Below the pieces are notes generated by a model. That model was not told the origin of the DNA. It did not search any database and saw nothing but the letters and a program-made list of their open reading frames with translations. A program made the position numbers and the translations under genes. From Collinsella sp. AM34-10 (GTDB taxonomy: Bacteria > Actinomycetota > Coriobacteriia > Coriobacteriales > Coriobacteriaceae), in NCBI RefSeq assembly GCF_003469185.1, contig NZ_QSIL01000002.1, positions 62,692 to 126,691 of the forward strand: DNA of 64,000 nt, given 5' to 3'. This document shows, piece by piece, positions 13,101 to 22,036 of this stretch (position 1 is its first letter; the number at the start of each line of letters is the position of its first letter).

Positions 13101-16100
13101 TCACCTGGGGAAAGGTCGATGGTGCTACCTCCTACGACCTTAAGGTCGACGGCACCGTGTTCGCCGTGGGTGATGCGGCCGAGTTCACGCACACCGACCT
13201 CGCCTACAATAGCAAGCACACCTACCAGATTCGTTCGCGCAACGCCGAGGGCTACTCCGCCTGGAGCGATGTGCTCGAGGCGAACTCCGCACTCGATCCG
13301 TGGCGGAACGTCCCCGACGCCGAGCAAATCACCTGGGAGGGCTCACTTTACGGCAGCCATAAGGCCGAGCTCGCCTTCGACCATGAGTTCCAGTCGGGCG
13401 ACGGCGGTTTCCACTCCGGTGGCAACGATCTGGGCAAGGCGCTTACCGTTGACTATGGACGCGCTTACAAGCTCGATAAGCTCGAGTACTATCCGCGCGA
13501 TGACGCCGGCAACGGCACTGTGACCAAGATGCGTGTTGAGACGAGTCTCGATGGCGTCCACTGGACGAGCCAGGAGGTCGATTGGGCACGTTCCGCTGAT
13601 TGTAAGACGGTAGCGTTTGACGGCACCGTGGCCGCCCGTTACGTGCGCATGACACCGCTCGCCTCGGTCGGCAATTTCTTCTCCGCGTCCGAGATTGCCA
13701 TCTACAAGACCGACGGCACGGATGGCTTCGCCGTGGGCTCCAACCTCAACAAGGCCACGATCTCCGACGGAGACTACTCCAACATGAAGAACTATCTGGG
13801 CCTCGAGAATCGCGAGCCCGATACCCCGACGTTCGGTTCGCAGATCCGCGACCACTTCGCCGACCTCAACGATAACGGCGTTTACGACGTCTACGATTAC
13901 TCGTTCACCATGGCGGGTCTTGACGGCGGCACTAAACAAAAGGGCAAGGTCGCAGGTTCGCTCGCGGTGATTCCGAGCAAGACCGAGGTCGAGGCCGGTG
14001 ATGAGATCACCGTTGATGTCTATGCGGCCGACGCCAAGAACGTCAACGCCCTGGGCGCTCTCGTCAACTTCAAGAGCGACCAGTTCGAGTTTGTGTCCGA
14101 GAGCATCGCGCAGGACGGCTCGACTGCCGGCATGGAGAACCTGTCTCGCGAGAAGGTCCAGTTCGCGGACAGAACGCAGACTATCAATCTCGCCTTTGCC
14201 AACCGCGGCGATGGCAAGCTCTACAACGGTACCGGCGCGGTGGCGAGTTTCAAGCTCAAGGCCAAGACCGCCGGCAAGGTCGAACTGCCCTCGACATCTT
14301 GGCTCATCGGTCCGGCATGCGACGCACTTGAGTTTGCGAGCGACGGCACGGTGACGATGCCGGATGTTCCTCAGCCAACGGTCGCCGAGTACGGTCAGGA
14401 CGCCTTCAACATCACGATGACCAACGATGAGCTCACGACCGACGACGGGACCAACGTCGAGAAACTTATCCAGCAGAAGAGCTATAACGCGCTGTTCGAT
14501 AATAACGAGGGCGACAACGGCTTTGAGTTCCTATGGAACTGGAGCGGCAACTGGGACAGCGAGGGTAAGCTTCCGAGTTACGTGAAGCTTCCCACCACGA
14601 TGACATTCGCATTTAAGACGCCGTCGAAACTCGATAGTGTCGAGGTCGTTAACCGCAACGGCGGCAACGGAACCGTGCAGAAGATCAAGGCTGTCGTGAC
14701 GTTCGAGGATGGCTCGACCCAAGAGTTCGCGGGCGGGGAGTACGATTCCTTCTTGGCTCGCTACGCCTTTGACCTCTCTGCCGAGAACAAGGGCAAGAAG
14801 GCGACCAAGGTCGAGGTCACGCCGCTTGAGGCATCGGGTGACCAGATGCTCACACTGCGTGAGGTCAACTTCAACTACACGCAGGGTGTCGAGGCCATCG
14901 AGGGTGTCGAGCTAGGCAAGAACCAGACCGAGTTCTTTGAAGGCGACATTACGCCCGTCGACGCCAAGGCTACGCCTGAGAGCGCTGGCTACCCCTATGT
15001 GACGGTCGAGAGCTCCGACCCCTCTGTGGTAAGCGTCTCCGCTGTTCAGGCTGGCGATAGCGTGAGCTACTACCTGCGTGCCAACAAGGCCGGCAAGGCA
15101 AAGATCACGGTGGCGTCGGTACTCGACCCCTCCAAGACCGCATCCTATGAGGTCGAGGTCAAGGCTGGTGTCGATACCTCTGCGCTCGTAGCAGCGCTTT
15201 CCAAGGCCGCGGGCTACAGCGAGTCCGTCTACACCAAGGATTCCTATGCAGCTCTCACCACTGCGGTCGAGGCGGCTCAGAAGCTCCTCGACAGCGGCCA
15301 GGGCAGCTATAGCAAGAAGGATGTCGCAGACGCCACAGCCAAGATCGAGAAGGCAATCGACGGCCTCAAGATGCGCCCTGTTGATGAGAAGATTCTCATC
15401 AACACGCCCGAGAACCGCAAGAACGTCAAGGTGGCCGGCTTCTCGAGTGAGGCCGACTACGAGGGCAGCAACGCCGTCAACGCTCTCGACGGCGACGAGC
15501 GGACGCTTTGGCACAGCGACTGGGCCCATGGGACCGGTATGCCCCAGTATCTGAGTGTCGACCTGGGCCGCGACTACGATCTCACCGACGTTACATTCCT
15601 GCCGCGCCAGGACGGCGGCACTAACGGCGATATCTTCGAGGCCGAGATACTGGTCTCCGACACTGCCGACGGTTATGAGAAGGGCACCGCCGCGTCGATG
15701 GGTACGTTCGCCTTCGACAACGATGGCCGCGTGCTCACCGACCGTGGCGACTGGAAACAGATGAGCTTTGGCGCCGCGCGCGGTCGCTACGTGACCGTCA
15801 AGGTGATTCACGCCGGCGGGGGCGACGTTGATGCCTACTGCAGCATGGCGGAGCTCAAGTTCTACGGTACGGCCGTCCCCGATCCGGTGGCGAAGGATGA
15901 TCTCACTGCCGCGATCGAAAAGGTTGATGCCGAGCTTGCCGCCGGCGACCTCAAGGCCGGCGACTACACCGAGGCCTCCTGGACGGCGCTCGAGAACGCC
16001 CTGGCGAGCGCCCGCGCCATCTTGAGCGACGAGGATGCCACGCAGGACGAGGTCGACCAGGCGCTCAGGGCGCTCGAGAGCGCCCGCGACGCGCTCGAGA

Positions 16101-16558
16101 AGACCCCGGTGGTCCCGGTCGAGAATCCGACTAAGAAGCAGCTCAAGGCCCTGGTCAAGCAGGCGAAGGAGACTGACACCAGGGGCAAGACGGCCGAGTC
16201 TGTCAAGGCCCTGACGGATGCCATTACCTACGCCGAGGACGTCTTGGGTGATGAGAATGCTTCCGACACCCAGATCCAGGCGGCCTATAGCCAGCTCAAG
16301 CTGGCCATTGAGAGCCTCAAGGATGCCGATTCCGGCAACCAGGGCGGCTCGGGCAACCAGGGTTCCGGCAATGGCTCGAACGGCGGCAACCAGGCGGGCA
16401 AGCCCGCAGGCGACAAGGCCCAGGGCAGCAAGAAGAACGGTTCGGCGATTCCCAATACCGGAGACCAGACGGCGGCGACCGTCGCGACCGTCGGTGGTCT
16501 TGGCGCCATCATCGCCGCGATCGGCGCTTTCTTCCATCGTCGCAGCAAGGCTAAGTAG
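10145..16558 (+). CDS. Cell-wall-anchored multimodular GH31 glycoside hydrolase
   Basis: 2137 residues. Order: signal peptide (1-37, ending AIATP); GH31 N-terminal and (beta/alpha)8 domains (to about 800) with KTDVAW near 477 and GDQYGGNW near 528, regions where GH31 catalytic acids lie; FN3 (about 965-1048); F5/8-type discoidin (1055-1188); a single dockerin-like calcium loop D1240-x-N-x-N-G-x-x-D-x-x-D1251; cohesin-like beta domain (1270-1405); second discoidin-like domain (1415-1578); Big2-like (1581-1677); FIVAR; third discoidin (1749-1909); two more FIVARs; Gly/Ser/Asn linker; sorting signal IPNTG (2102-2106), hydrophobic stretch, RRSKAK. ATG 10145 follows AAAGGAG. The fold is confident; substrate is not. 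Architecture and the WKTFTPSMLDMDGWGT block suggest the mucin-type alpha-N-acetylgalactosaminidase branch of GH31 (inference). A class B sortase lies 0.7 kb downstream. Confidence 0.9.
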   Translation: MRRNSIFTKRWVKGSAVLVATAATLVFANPQQAIATPLKGVDSATVSQSASNVVDIDFADGIKGRITFLEDGIFRYNVDPKGEFSEYATPRSKSHTAKIQAQPDTSDTYSKPSATVADKGDTIEITGGKATVILDKATGKMSIKSGDRVVVSESASLDLDKKGTVQTLAKEKSENFFGGGTQNGRFLHTNQTIAISNTNNWTDGGVASPNPFYWTSDGYGVLRNTFAEGSYDFGSTDSSTVTTLHSENEFDAYYFVATNEGASNVATEMLQDYYKVTGNPVLLPEYGFYLGHLNAYNRDGWSTTSGQKKWETKGSKSSSEKGDVKYESGMSTGYKLDGTLAAETLNGEGPTVDTENMKATDFDRQFSARQVIDDYEDSDMPLGWFLPNDGYGAGYGQNGYYKTGGVNSDGASSADRLNAVRANVDNLKKFTEYANSKGVSTGLWTQSNLEPDSNPETPWHLLRDFDAEVKTGGITTLKTDVAWVGSGYSFGLNGIKTAYDTVTTGANKRPNIITLDGWAGTQRFGGIWTGDQYGGNWEYIRFHIPTYIGQSLSGNPNIGSDMDGIFGGDPIISARDYQWKTFTPSMLDMDGWGTYRKSPMTHGDPYTGISRFYLKLKAQLMPYIYTSAASAANIDTGNGDAGLPMIRAMLLSDNSEYAASTSTQYQYMFGENFLVAPVYQDTQADENGNDIRNGIYLPNYGTDENPTIWIDYFSGKQYRGGQVLNNYEAPLWKLPLFVKANAIVPMYAENNNPEAVSDTNTKGTDRSQRIVEFFATEGDGTFTQYEDDGSSIENNTTEDDSYGTIDNISYGEHVSTVYRSKAAGGTATFTAEASQGGYNGYDSNRTTTFVANVSAKPMSVVAKNGGSALNVVEVDSQETFDTATPEAGQAVYFYSETPNLNHYGSDVDGTEAERGESFNNTKITTNPKVYVKFAKTDVAAAAQTLELGGFVNADATLTADRLNESLSAPTNLAAPEDVTTPTSIKLTWGKVDGATSYDLKVDGTVFAVGDAAEFTHTDLAYNSKHTYQIRSRNAEGYSAWSDVLEANSALDPWRNVPDAEQITWEGSLYGSHKAELAFDHEFQSGDGGFHSGGNDLGKALTVDYGRAYKLDKLEYYPRDDAGNGTVTKMRVETSLDGVHWTSQEVDWARSADCKTVAFDGTVAARYVRMTPLASVGNFFSASEIAIYKTDGTDGFAVGSNLNKATISDGDYSNMKNYLGLENREPDTPTFGSQIRDHFADLNDNGVYDVYDYSFTMAGLDGGTKQKGKVAGSLAVIPSKTEVEAGDEITVDVYAADAKNVNALGALVNFKSDQFEFVSESIAQDGSTAGMENLSREKVQFADRTQTINLAFANRGDGKLYNGTGAVASFKLKAKTAGKVELPSTSWLIGPACDALEFASDGTVTMPDVPQPTVAEYGQDAFNITMTNDELTTDDGTNVEKLIQQKSYNALFDNNEGDNGFEFLWNWSGNWDSEGKLPSYVKLPTTMTFAFKTPSKLDSVEVVNRNGGNGTVQKIKAVVTFEDGSTQEFAGGEYDSFLARYAFDLSAENKGKKATKVEVTPLEASGDQMLTLREVNFNYTQGVEAIEGVELGKNQTEFFEGDITPVDAKATPESAGYPYVTVESSDPSVVSVSAVQAGDSVSYYLRANKAGKAKITVASVLDPSKTASYEVEVKAGVDTSALVAALSKAAGYSESVYTKDSYAALTTAVEAAQKLLDSGQGSYSKKDVADATAKIEKAIDGLKMRPVDEKILINTPENRKNVKVAGFSSEADYEGSNAVNALDGDERTLWHSDWAHGTGMPQYLSVDLGRDYDLTDVTFLPRQDGGTNGDIFEAEILVSDTADGYEKGTAASMGTFAFDNDGRVLTDRGDWKQMSFGAARGRYVTVKVIHAGGGDVDAYCSMAELKFYGTAVPDPVAKDDLTAAIEKVDAELAAGDLKAGDYTEASWTALENALASARAILSDEDATQDEVDQALRALESARDALEKTPVVPVENPTKKQLKALVKQAKETDTRGKTAESVKALTDAITYAEDVLGDENASDTQIQAAYSQLKLAIESLKDADSGNQGGSGNQGSGNGSNGGNQAGKPAGDKAQGSKKNGSAIPNTGDQTAATVATVGGLGAIIAAIGAFFHRRSKAK

Positions 16559-16578
16559 CCCCAGCAACAGCTAAGCAA

Positions 16579-16620
16579 GCGTGCCCGCCGTCCCACCCAA
16601 GGACGGTGGGCACGCTTTTT
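16579..16620 (+). terminator. Terminator of the GH31 gene
   Basis: 15-bp stem with one wobble pair (16579-16593 with 16601-16615), 7-nt loop, followed by TTTTT. Confidence 0.85.
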
Positions 16621-16775
16621 GAATGTAGGCAGAAAGCTCCGACCCTTCGGCCTTAATCTCGCAAAGCGTTCCGTCTCCCGCCGAACACATCAGCATCGGC
16701 GGCTATACTTGAATTATTTGCAGTTAAGGGTCGCGGATTGGCCGCGTCACCGCTCTCAACAGGAGGTCTTTGTTT

Positions 16776-17240
16776 ATGGCAGATCAAAAGCCGGTTGTCG
16801 GGATCATCATGGGCTCCAAGTCCGATCTGGGTGTTATGGAAGGCTGCACCGCCGAGCTCGAGGCGCTCGGTGTGCCCTATGAGCTCGTCATTGCGAGCGC
16901 ACACCGCACACCGGCGAAGGTCCACGAGTGGGCTTCGACTGCTGCCGATCGCGGTATCAAAGTGATTATCGCCGCCGCCGGCAAGGCCGCTCACCTGGGT
17001 GGTGTCGTGGCCGCCTTTACGCCGCTGCCGGTTATCGGCGTACCTATGAAGACGAGTGACCTGGGCGGTATGGATTCGCTGCTGTCGATGGTGCAGATGC
17101 CTTCGGGCGTGCCCGTGGCCTGCGTTGCCATCAACGGCGCCAAGAACGCCGCCATTTACGCCACGCAGATTCTGGGCGCATGCGACTCCGAGTACCGCAA
17201 GGTTATCGAGAAGATGAAGCAGGAGATGGCCGACGCCTAG
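16776..17240 (+). CDS. purE: N5-carboxyaminoimidazole ribonucleotide mutase
   Basis: 154-residue class I PurE, converting N5-CAIR to CAIR in purine synthesis. [16 protein letters not shown] holds the phosphate-binding Ser/Asp, and [17 protein letters not shown] holds the catalytic His/Arg region. ATG 16776 is chosen because AGGAGGTC lies upstream; TTG 16770 is also in frame. No purK adjoins it; purF-purM-purN begin 3.1 kb downstream. Confidence 0.95.
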   Translation: MADQKPVVGIIMGSKSDLGVMEGCTAELEALGVPYELVIASAHRTPAKVHEWASTAADRGIKVIIAAAGKAAHLGGVVAAFTPLPVIGVPMKTSDLGGMDSLLSMVQMPSGVPVACVAINGAKNAAIYATQILGACDSEYRKVIEKMKQEMADA

Positions 17241-17275
17241 GCGTTCCGCCGTTTCACCGCAGTATAAGGAGAGCC

Positions 17276-18274
17276 ATGTCCGATTATCAGGGAAAACGAT
17301 TCAAGGCTTCTCAGATTCCCGATCCGTCGAAGCCGGGTGCTGCCCATGCGGCACAGCAGGGTCGGACATCCTCTCCTCAGCAGCCGCGCGCGCCGCGCCC
17401 CGTGACACCGGCGACGCATCGTCGACAGGACGCGCCGGCCGCATATCGACCTTCATCTTATAGCACCGCTAAGAAGCCGCCCCGGTCTTCATCGCATGCC
17501 ACGCCGTCGGATTACACCGAGTCGCCGCGTAAAAAGCGCCGCTCCATCATTCCTATTCTGCTCATCATCGTGGGCATCGGTCTGATTGTTGCCGCCGCTG
17601 CCATCTTTATCAATGCCCAGATTGGCTATAAGCAGGCGAGCGATTCGTATCAGAAAATCGAGAAGCAATATGTAAGCGATAAGGACGCCAGCGGCGTGCC
17701 GATTATCGACTTTGATGCACTTGCTCAGACGAACCCCGAGATTGTGGGTTGGATTTACGTGCCGGGAACCAACATCAACTATCCCGTGGTGCAGACCAAC
17801 AACAACTCCAAATACCTCAACACGCTGTTCGATGGCACGTCTAACGCCTCGGGTGCCATCTTCTTGGATAGCGATGACACCGCGCCGGGAATGGTCGACC
17901 AGCAGACCACGATCTACGGCCACCATATGAACGATGGGTCGATGTTCAACGTGATTTCGGATACGACTGACCAGGCAACGTTCGATAGCGTTGAATATGT
18001 GTACTACATCACGCGCGATGCGACGTATAAGTTGCGTCCGCTGGCGACCAAGGTGGTCGAGGACACGTATGCCAAGGCGCGCACGACCAATTTTGAGGGC
18101 GACGACGGACTCAAGAACTACCTGTCCGAGATGCTCGACGGCGCTTCTGCCGTGGCGAGTGATGCCACCGATCGTGCCGCTTCGGCAACTAAGGTTGTAA
18201 CGCTTGTGACCTGTCGTTCGCTGTCGCTGAGCAACACACGCGCCGTCATGGTGCTCACGCCGGTCGAGGAATAA
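17276..18274 (+). CDS. Class B sortase
   Basis: 332-residue membrane transpeptidase. The N-terminal ~90 residues are Pro/Ser/Arg-rich and cytoplasmic, then one membrane helix (about 96-121, SIIPILLIIVGIGLIVAAAAIFI) and an extracellular sortase B domain (IDFDALAQTNPEIVGWIYVPGTNINYPVVQ). Catalytic residues visible: YGHH (His216/217), TC (Cys313) and TR (Arg322). ATG 17276 follows AAGGAG. It would cleave an LPXTG-like signal and attach the protein to peptidoglycan or a pilus; the IPNTG-bearing GH31 protein upstream is a possible substrate, although class A/E enzymes usually handle such signals. Confidence 0.9.
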   Translation: MSDYQGKRFKASQIPDPSKPGAAHAAQQGRTSSPQQPRAPRPVTPATHRRQDAPAAYRPSSYSTAKKPPRSSSHATPSDYTESPRKKRRSIIPILLIIVGIGLIVAAAAIFINAQIGYKQASDSYQKIEKQYVSDKDASGVPIIDFDALAQTNPEIVGWIYVPGTNINYPVVQTNNNSKYLNTLFDGTSNASGAIFLDSDDTAPGMVDQQTTIYGHHMNDGSMFNVISDTTDQATFDSVEYVYYITRDATYKLRPLATKVVEDTYAKARTTNFEGDDGLKNYLSEMLDGASAVASDATDRAASATKVVTLVTCRSLSLSNTRAVMVLTPVEE

Positions 18275-18341
18275 GTTGTTCGAGAGTAGCTAAAAAGGCC
18301 CCGTCCCAAATTGGCTACTCGACGACGGTAAGGGAGAAATG

Positions 18342-18758
18342 ATGCTCGAGAGTGGCAAATTGATGCCTTCGATTGATGCTTGGCTGCGCGAGGCCAAGGC
18401 CGATGCTTCGGCGGCAGGCTGTGGGATGTATCTGACGCATAACGGTGTGGTGCGCGCGACGCCCAAGGCTGAGGTGCGCGGAGTCGAGACCGATGGCGTG
18501 GCGCCTGGGCATAAGGTGGGCGGCATGGTGTTTGGCTTCGATGCTCAGAAGGTGCAGGCTGCTATCGAGGCGACGCGTGCGATGCCGGGTATCGGCTATG
18601 TGCGTGTGTGGCTGGCAAGCGGCGAGCTTGCCGTAGGTGACGACATCATGCTCGTGCTCATCGGCGGGGACATTCGCCCGCACGTGGTCGATGCGCTGCA
18701 GGCGCTCGTTGGCACCATTAAGAACGAATGCGTGAGTGAGGTCGAGCGCGAGGCGTAG
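18342..18758 (+). CDS. MoaE-like protein (molybdopterin synthase large-subunit fold)
   Basis: 138 residues. HNGVVRATPK...GYVRVWLASGELAVGDDIMLVLIGGDIRPHVVDALQALVGTIKNECVSEVE follows the MoaE pattern (HNGVVR, GxLxVGD, then the helix ending in K-E). MoaE transfers sulfur from MoaD to make molybdopterin. No moaA/B/C/D or molybdoenzyme gene is in the window, and the usual MoaE catalytic HR block is not clear, so the role is uncertain. ATG 18342 is favoured over the adjacent ATG 18339 because of spacing from AGGGAG. Confidence 0.65.
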   Translation: MLESGKLMPSIDAWLREAKADASAAGCGMYLTHNGVVRATPKAEVRGVETDGVAPGHKVGGMVFGFDAQKVQAAIEATRAMPGIGYVRVWLASGELAVGDDIMLVLIGGDIRPHVVDALQALVGTIKNECVSEVEREA

Positions 18759-18788
18759 AGGCTTGCGTCGATAGAAGGATCGTTTATA

Positions 18789-18827
18789 AAAATGCCCACC
18801 GGTACGTGTGATACCGGCGGGCATTTT
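18789..18827. terminator. Bidirectional terminator between moaE-like and cmpB-like genes
   Basis: 15-bp stem with one wobble (18789-18803 with 18813-18827), A-run on the left and T-run on the right, between two convergent genes. Confidence 0.8.
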
Positions 18828-18848
18828 GCGTTTTGGGCGCGGTGGGCG

Positions 18849-20078
18849 CTACACGCGCGTCGCATCCTTGGGGCTCATGGTCATGCTCTGGAAGCGGTTT
18901 TCCATGTACTCGTTATCGAAGTGCTCTCCGTAGAACTGTGCGACGGGAATGTCCGGCTCCGTGCCGTTAACGCGCTGGTACCAGTAGTCGAGCGACTGCA
19001 GCGTCATGACGCCGTCGACCAGCATGATAACGGTAAAGATGACGGTGGCCGAGTAGCGGCTCTTCCAGGGGATCTTGTTGATAAGCTTAAGCAGCCTCGG
19101 CAGCAGCAGCTTGATCCAGATGAGGCCGCCCAGGCCCCACAGGCAGGCGAAGCCCGTGCAGGTGCGTCCGCCCGTGAGGACCACGAGCGGATCGGGCAAA
19201 CCGAACAGCGTTATGTGCGAGTAGCTCCACGAGACCACGCCAAACGCGGTCTGCATAAACCAGCCCACGAACACCTCAAAGCTGGCGCCGAGCAGGGCGC
19301 TCACCAGGAAAATGATGATGGGGTTCTTTTTGTAGAAGCGGTTAAGCACCATGGTCATGAGCACGGCGCCAAATCCGTAGATGGGGCTGAAGGGGCCAAA
19401 CAGCATGCCGGCGCGGTTCTGATAGACGCCCGGGTCGTCGACCGTCATGTGCCAGATGTCCTCGGCGATCAGGCCGAGTATGCAGCAGACAAAGAACACC
19501 CAGAACAGGTTGAAGTAGTTGAGCTTGATGTAGCCCTCGCCGGTTTCATCGCGGCCGAGCATGCCCTCGGCGGCGGCGTCGCGGTCGAGCATCTCCTGCA
19601 GGCGGCGCTGCAGTTCGCGCTCCTGACGCAGCGTGGGGTCGACGGTTGCCGAAAGTGCAACAAGGATGCCGAGCTGGATCGCGGGACGCAGCAGGAAGGG
19701 CCCGATGCCCTGGAGCATCACGTCGACCAAAAGCTCGACGACGGTGAATGCAATAAGGATGTAGGACAGGCGGGCGGCGTTGCGGCGCTGGTTTTTGATA
19801 AGGTCCAGGCCAAAGATGATTAGGATGACGGCACTTGCCGCAGAGAGCATGATGCCGGCGACGATAAGGCCGACTGCGACGAGCGTGTTGTCGCCGAGCT
19901 TTTCGGTGGCGTTGCCGTTAACAAGTGCCGTGATGACCTGCCACATAAAGGCAGCGACCGACGGGAGCGTGCCCACGCCGGAAAGGATGCACAGGACGGC
20001 GTACACCTTAATGATGAGGGGAATCTTCTTGACCTCTGTGGCGCTGGGGACGCTGGGGTCGAGTTCGTTTCGATCCAT
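18849..20078 (-). CDS. CmpB-like multi-pass membrane protein (putative ABC-transporter type IV family)
   Basis: 409 residues. The first half has four or five hydrophobic helices separated by an Arg/Glu-rich loop (RQERELQRRLQEMLDRDAAAEG). The second half (about 190-385) matches the CmpB-type family (PF06541): YFNLFWVFFVCCILGLIAEDIWHM, NRAGMLFGPFSPIYGFGAVLM, ASFEVFVGWFMQ. Members are annotated as putative ABC permeases, but their function is unproven and no ATPase is adjacent. The ribosome-binding site GAAAGG precedes ATG 20078. Confidence 0.8.
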   Translation of the reverse strand: MDRNELDPSVPSATEVKKIPLIIKVYAVLCILSGVGTLPSVAAFMWQVITALVNGNATEKLGDNTLVAVGLIVAGIMLSAASAVILIIFGLDLIKNQRRNAARLSYILIAFTVVELLVDVMLQGIGPFLLRPAIQLGILVALSATVDPTLRQERELQRRLQEMLDRDAAAEGMLGRDETGEGYIKLNYFNLFWVFFVCCILGLIAEDIWHMTVDDPGVYQNRAGMLFGPFSPIYGFGAVLMTMVLNRFYKKNPIIIFLVSALLGASFEVFVGWFMQTAFGVVSWSYSHITLFGLPDPLVVLTGGRTCTGFACLWGLGGLIWIKLLLPRLLKLINKIPWKSRYSATVIFTVIMLVDGVMTLQSLDYWYQRVNGTEPDIPVAQFYGEHFDNEYMENRFQSMTMSPKDATRV

Positions 20079-20317
20079 ACAGAACCTTTCTCGCTTTGTT
20101 GTAGGTTATAAGGATACGCCGCCGACCTGCCAAAAGACAGGACGAACGTCCCAATTGCAACTTTGTAATCCCCAACGGTGGACGCGGCGGCCATCTGGGG
20201 GGCGCGGGCGCTTGCACTGGACAGACCGATAAAATGTTTGGCAACAAAACTGATTATTAGCTCGGTGGGCTTTTAAAAAGCGCTGTTCATGCGCGGGAGT
20301 GCTTGTCTTGCCGTGCG

Positions 20318-20323
20318 TATAAT
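20318..20323 (+). promoter_or_regulatory. purF: Candidate -10 element of the purF promoter
   Basis: A perfect TATAAT lies 43 bp upstream of the purF start in GTGCGTATAATAGGG. No good -35 hexamer is seen at 16-18 bp, so this is a tentative call. The rest of the 20079-20365 gap shows no other clear signal. Confidence 0.4.
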
Positions 20324-20365
20324 AGGGCAGGTAACGCCAAAAATACGAGGCTCTGAGGGGATACC

Positions 20366-22036
20366 ATGTCTCAAGAAACCATCCGCGCGGCCGAGCGTGC
20401 CGCGGGACAGGTGAACACCATGTCGACGTATGATCCGGACTCCGACCAGCTGCATGAGGAATGTGGCATTTTCGGCGTATGGGCGCCCGATCGCGACGTG
20501 GCTCGACTGACGTACTTTGGCCTGCGTGCGCTGCAGCACCGTGGCCAGGAATCGGCTGGAATCGCCGTGGGTGACGGCGGCACGGTTATGGTCCGCAAAG
20601 ATCTGGGCCTGCTCGACCGCGTGTTCTCCAACGCCGACCTGTCGACGCTCTCCGGCCAGCTGGCCGTGGGTCATGTGCGCTACGGCACTGCCGGCGCCAA
20701 GAGCTGGGAAGCCTCTCAGCCGCACCTCTCTACCATCAATAGCGTCATTATCGCGCTCGCGCACAACGGCACCCTCGTCAACACCGACGAGCTGCGCCGT
20801 CAGCTGATCGAGCTGGGCGTGCCGTTCCTCTCCAATTCGGATTCCGAGGTCGCGACCAAGCTTATCGGCTACTTTACCCAGCGTACGGGCCACCTGCGCG
20901 AGGGTATTCGCAAGACCATGGAGCTCGTGCGCGGCGGCTACGCCATGACGCTCATCAACGAGCAGGCGCTCTACGCATTCCGCGATCCACACGGCATTCG
21001 CCCGCTCGTGCTGGGCAAGCTGGTGGACGAGGGTCTGGACCAGGCCGATGCCGCAGCCGTTTCGCAGCTGCCGTCGCAGGACGGCGCCGCGACGGTCGAC
21101 TCTGCCGTCCGTGTCACGCGCGCCGGCGGCTGGGTCGTTGCTTCCGAGACCTGCGCACTCGACATCGTGGGTGCCGAGTACGTCCGTGACGTCCGTCCCG
21201 GCGAGATCTTGCGCATCAGCGCCGAGGGCCTGGTATCCGAGCAGGGCGTGCCTGCAGCCGAAGAGCCCGCCAACTGCATCTTTGAGCAGGTCTACTTTGC
21301 CCGTCCCGACTCCATCATGAACGGCAAGAGCGTCTATGCCTGCCGTTACGACATGGGTCGTCAGCTGGCACATGAGGAGCCTGTCGAGGCCGACCTGGTC
21401 ATCGGCGTGCCCGACTCCGGCCTGCCGCCTGCGGAGGGGTATTCGCACGAGAGCGGTATTCCCTTTGGCGAGGGCCTTATCAAGAACCGCTACGTGGGCC
21501 GTACGTTTATCGAGCCTACGCAGGAGTTGCGCGCCATGGGCGTGCGTATGAAACTCAACCCGCTGCGCGACAACATCGAGGGCAAGCGCCTGGTCGTTAT
21601 CGACGACTCCATTGTGCGCGGCACCACCATGGTGCAGCTCGTCAAGATGCTGCGCAACGCCGGCGCCAAGGAGATTCACATCCGCATCAACTCGCCCGAG
21701 GTCATCTGGCCGTGCTTCTACGGTATCGATACCGACGTGCAGTCGCAGCTTATCAGCGCCAACAAGACGGTCGACGAGATTTGCGAGTATATCGGCGCCG
21801 ATTCGCTGGCCTTCCTTTCGGTCGAGGGCCTGCTTAAGGTCATGCCCAAGGGCGGTTACTGCGATGCGTGCTTTACCGGCCGCTACCCCGTGGCGATTCC
21901 CGAGAGCTTTGGCCGCGACAAGTTTATGGAGGGCTTTAAGCCCCGCAACCTGGACAAGCCGCTGCACTTTGACGACGACGCCGTGATCGAGAAATACGAC
22001 GACCGCAGCTGGGAAGAGGAGCACGGCGAGGCATAA
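20366..22036 (+). CDS. purF: Amidophosphoribosyltransferase (first committed purine step)
   Basis: 556-residue enzyme making phosphoribosylamine from PRPP and glutamine. CGIFGVWAPD has the N-terminal-nucleophile Cys at residue 33, so a 32-residue propeptide must be removed, as in the Bacillus type. The four cysteines expected to bind the structural 4Fe-4S cluster are visible (ANCIFEQ, WPCFYG, YCDAC). The PRPP site is RLVVIDDSIVRGTT. GAGGGG precedes ATG 20366; ATG 20420 is an alternative. The stop codon lies inside a repeat element. Confidence 0.96.
   Translation: MSQETIRAAERAAGQVNTMSTYDPDSDQLHEECGIFGVWAPDRDVARLTYFGLRALQHRGQESAGIAVGDGGTVMVRKDLGLLDRVFSNADLSTLSGQLAVGHVRYGTAGAKSWEASQPHLSTINSVIIALAHNGTLVNTDELRRQLIELGVPFLSNSDSEVATKLIGYFTQRTGHLREGIRKTMELVRGGYAMTLINEQALYAFRDPHGIRPLVLGKLVDEGLDQADAAAVSQLPSQDGAATVDSAVRVTRAGGWVVASETCALDIVGAEYVRDVRPGEILRISAEGLVSEQGVPAAEEPANCIFEQVYFARPDSIMNGKSVYACRYDMGRQLAHEEPVEADLVIGVPDSGLPPAEGYSHESGIPFGEGLIKNRYVGRTFIEPTQELRAMGVRMKLNPLRDNIEGKRLVVIDDSIVRGTTMVQLVKMLRNAGAKEIHIRINSPEVIWPCFYGIDTDVQSQLISANKTVDEICEYIGADSLAFLSVEGLLKVMPKGGYCDACFTGRYPVAIPESFGRDKFMEGFKPRNLDKPLHFDDDAVIEKYDDRSWEEEHGEA

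Noticed and set aside
14912..16567. 551-codon open frame antisense to the GH31 gene
   Set aside because: Shadow of the real gene; composition is low-complexity and no domain is recognisable.
16621..16775. Purine riboswitch in the purE leader
   Set aside because: No conserved purine-riboswitch loops were found; only a possible TATACT -10 and a ribosome-binding site are visible.
20273..22024. 583-codon open frame antisense to purF
   Set aside because: Shadow frame over a gene with clear conserved motifs on the plus strand.
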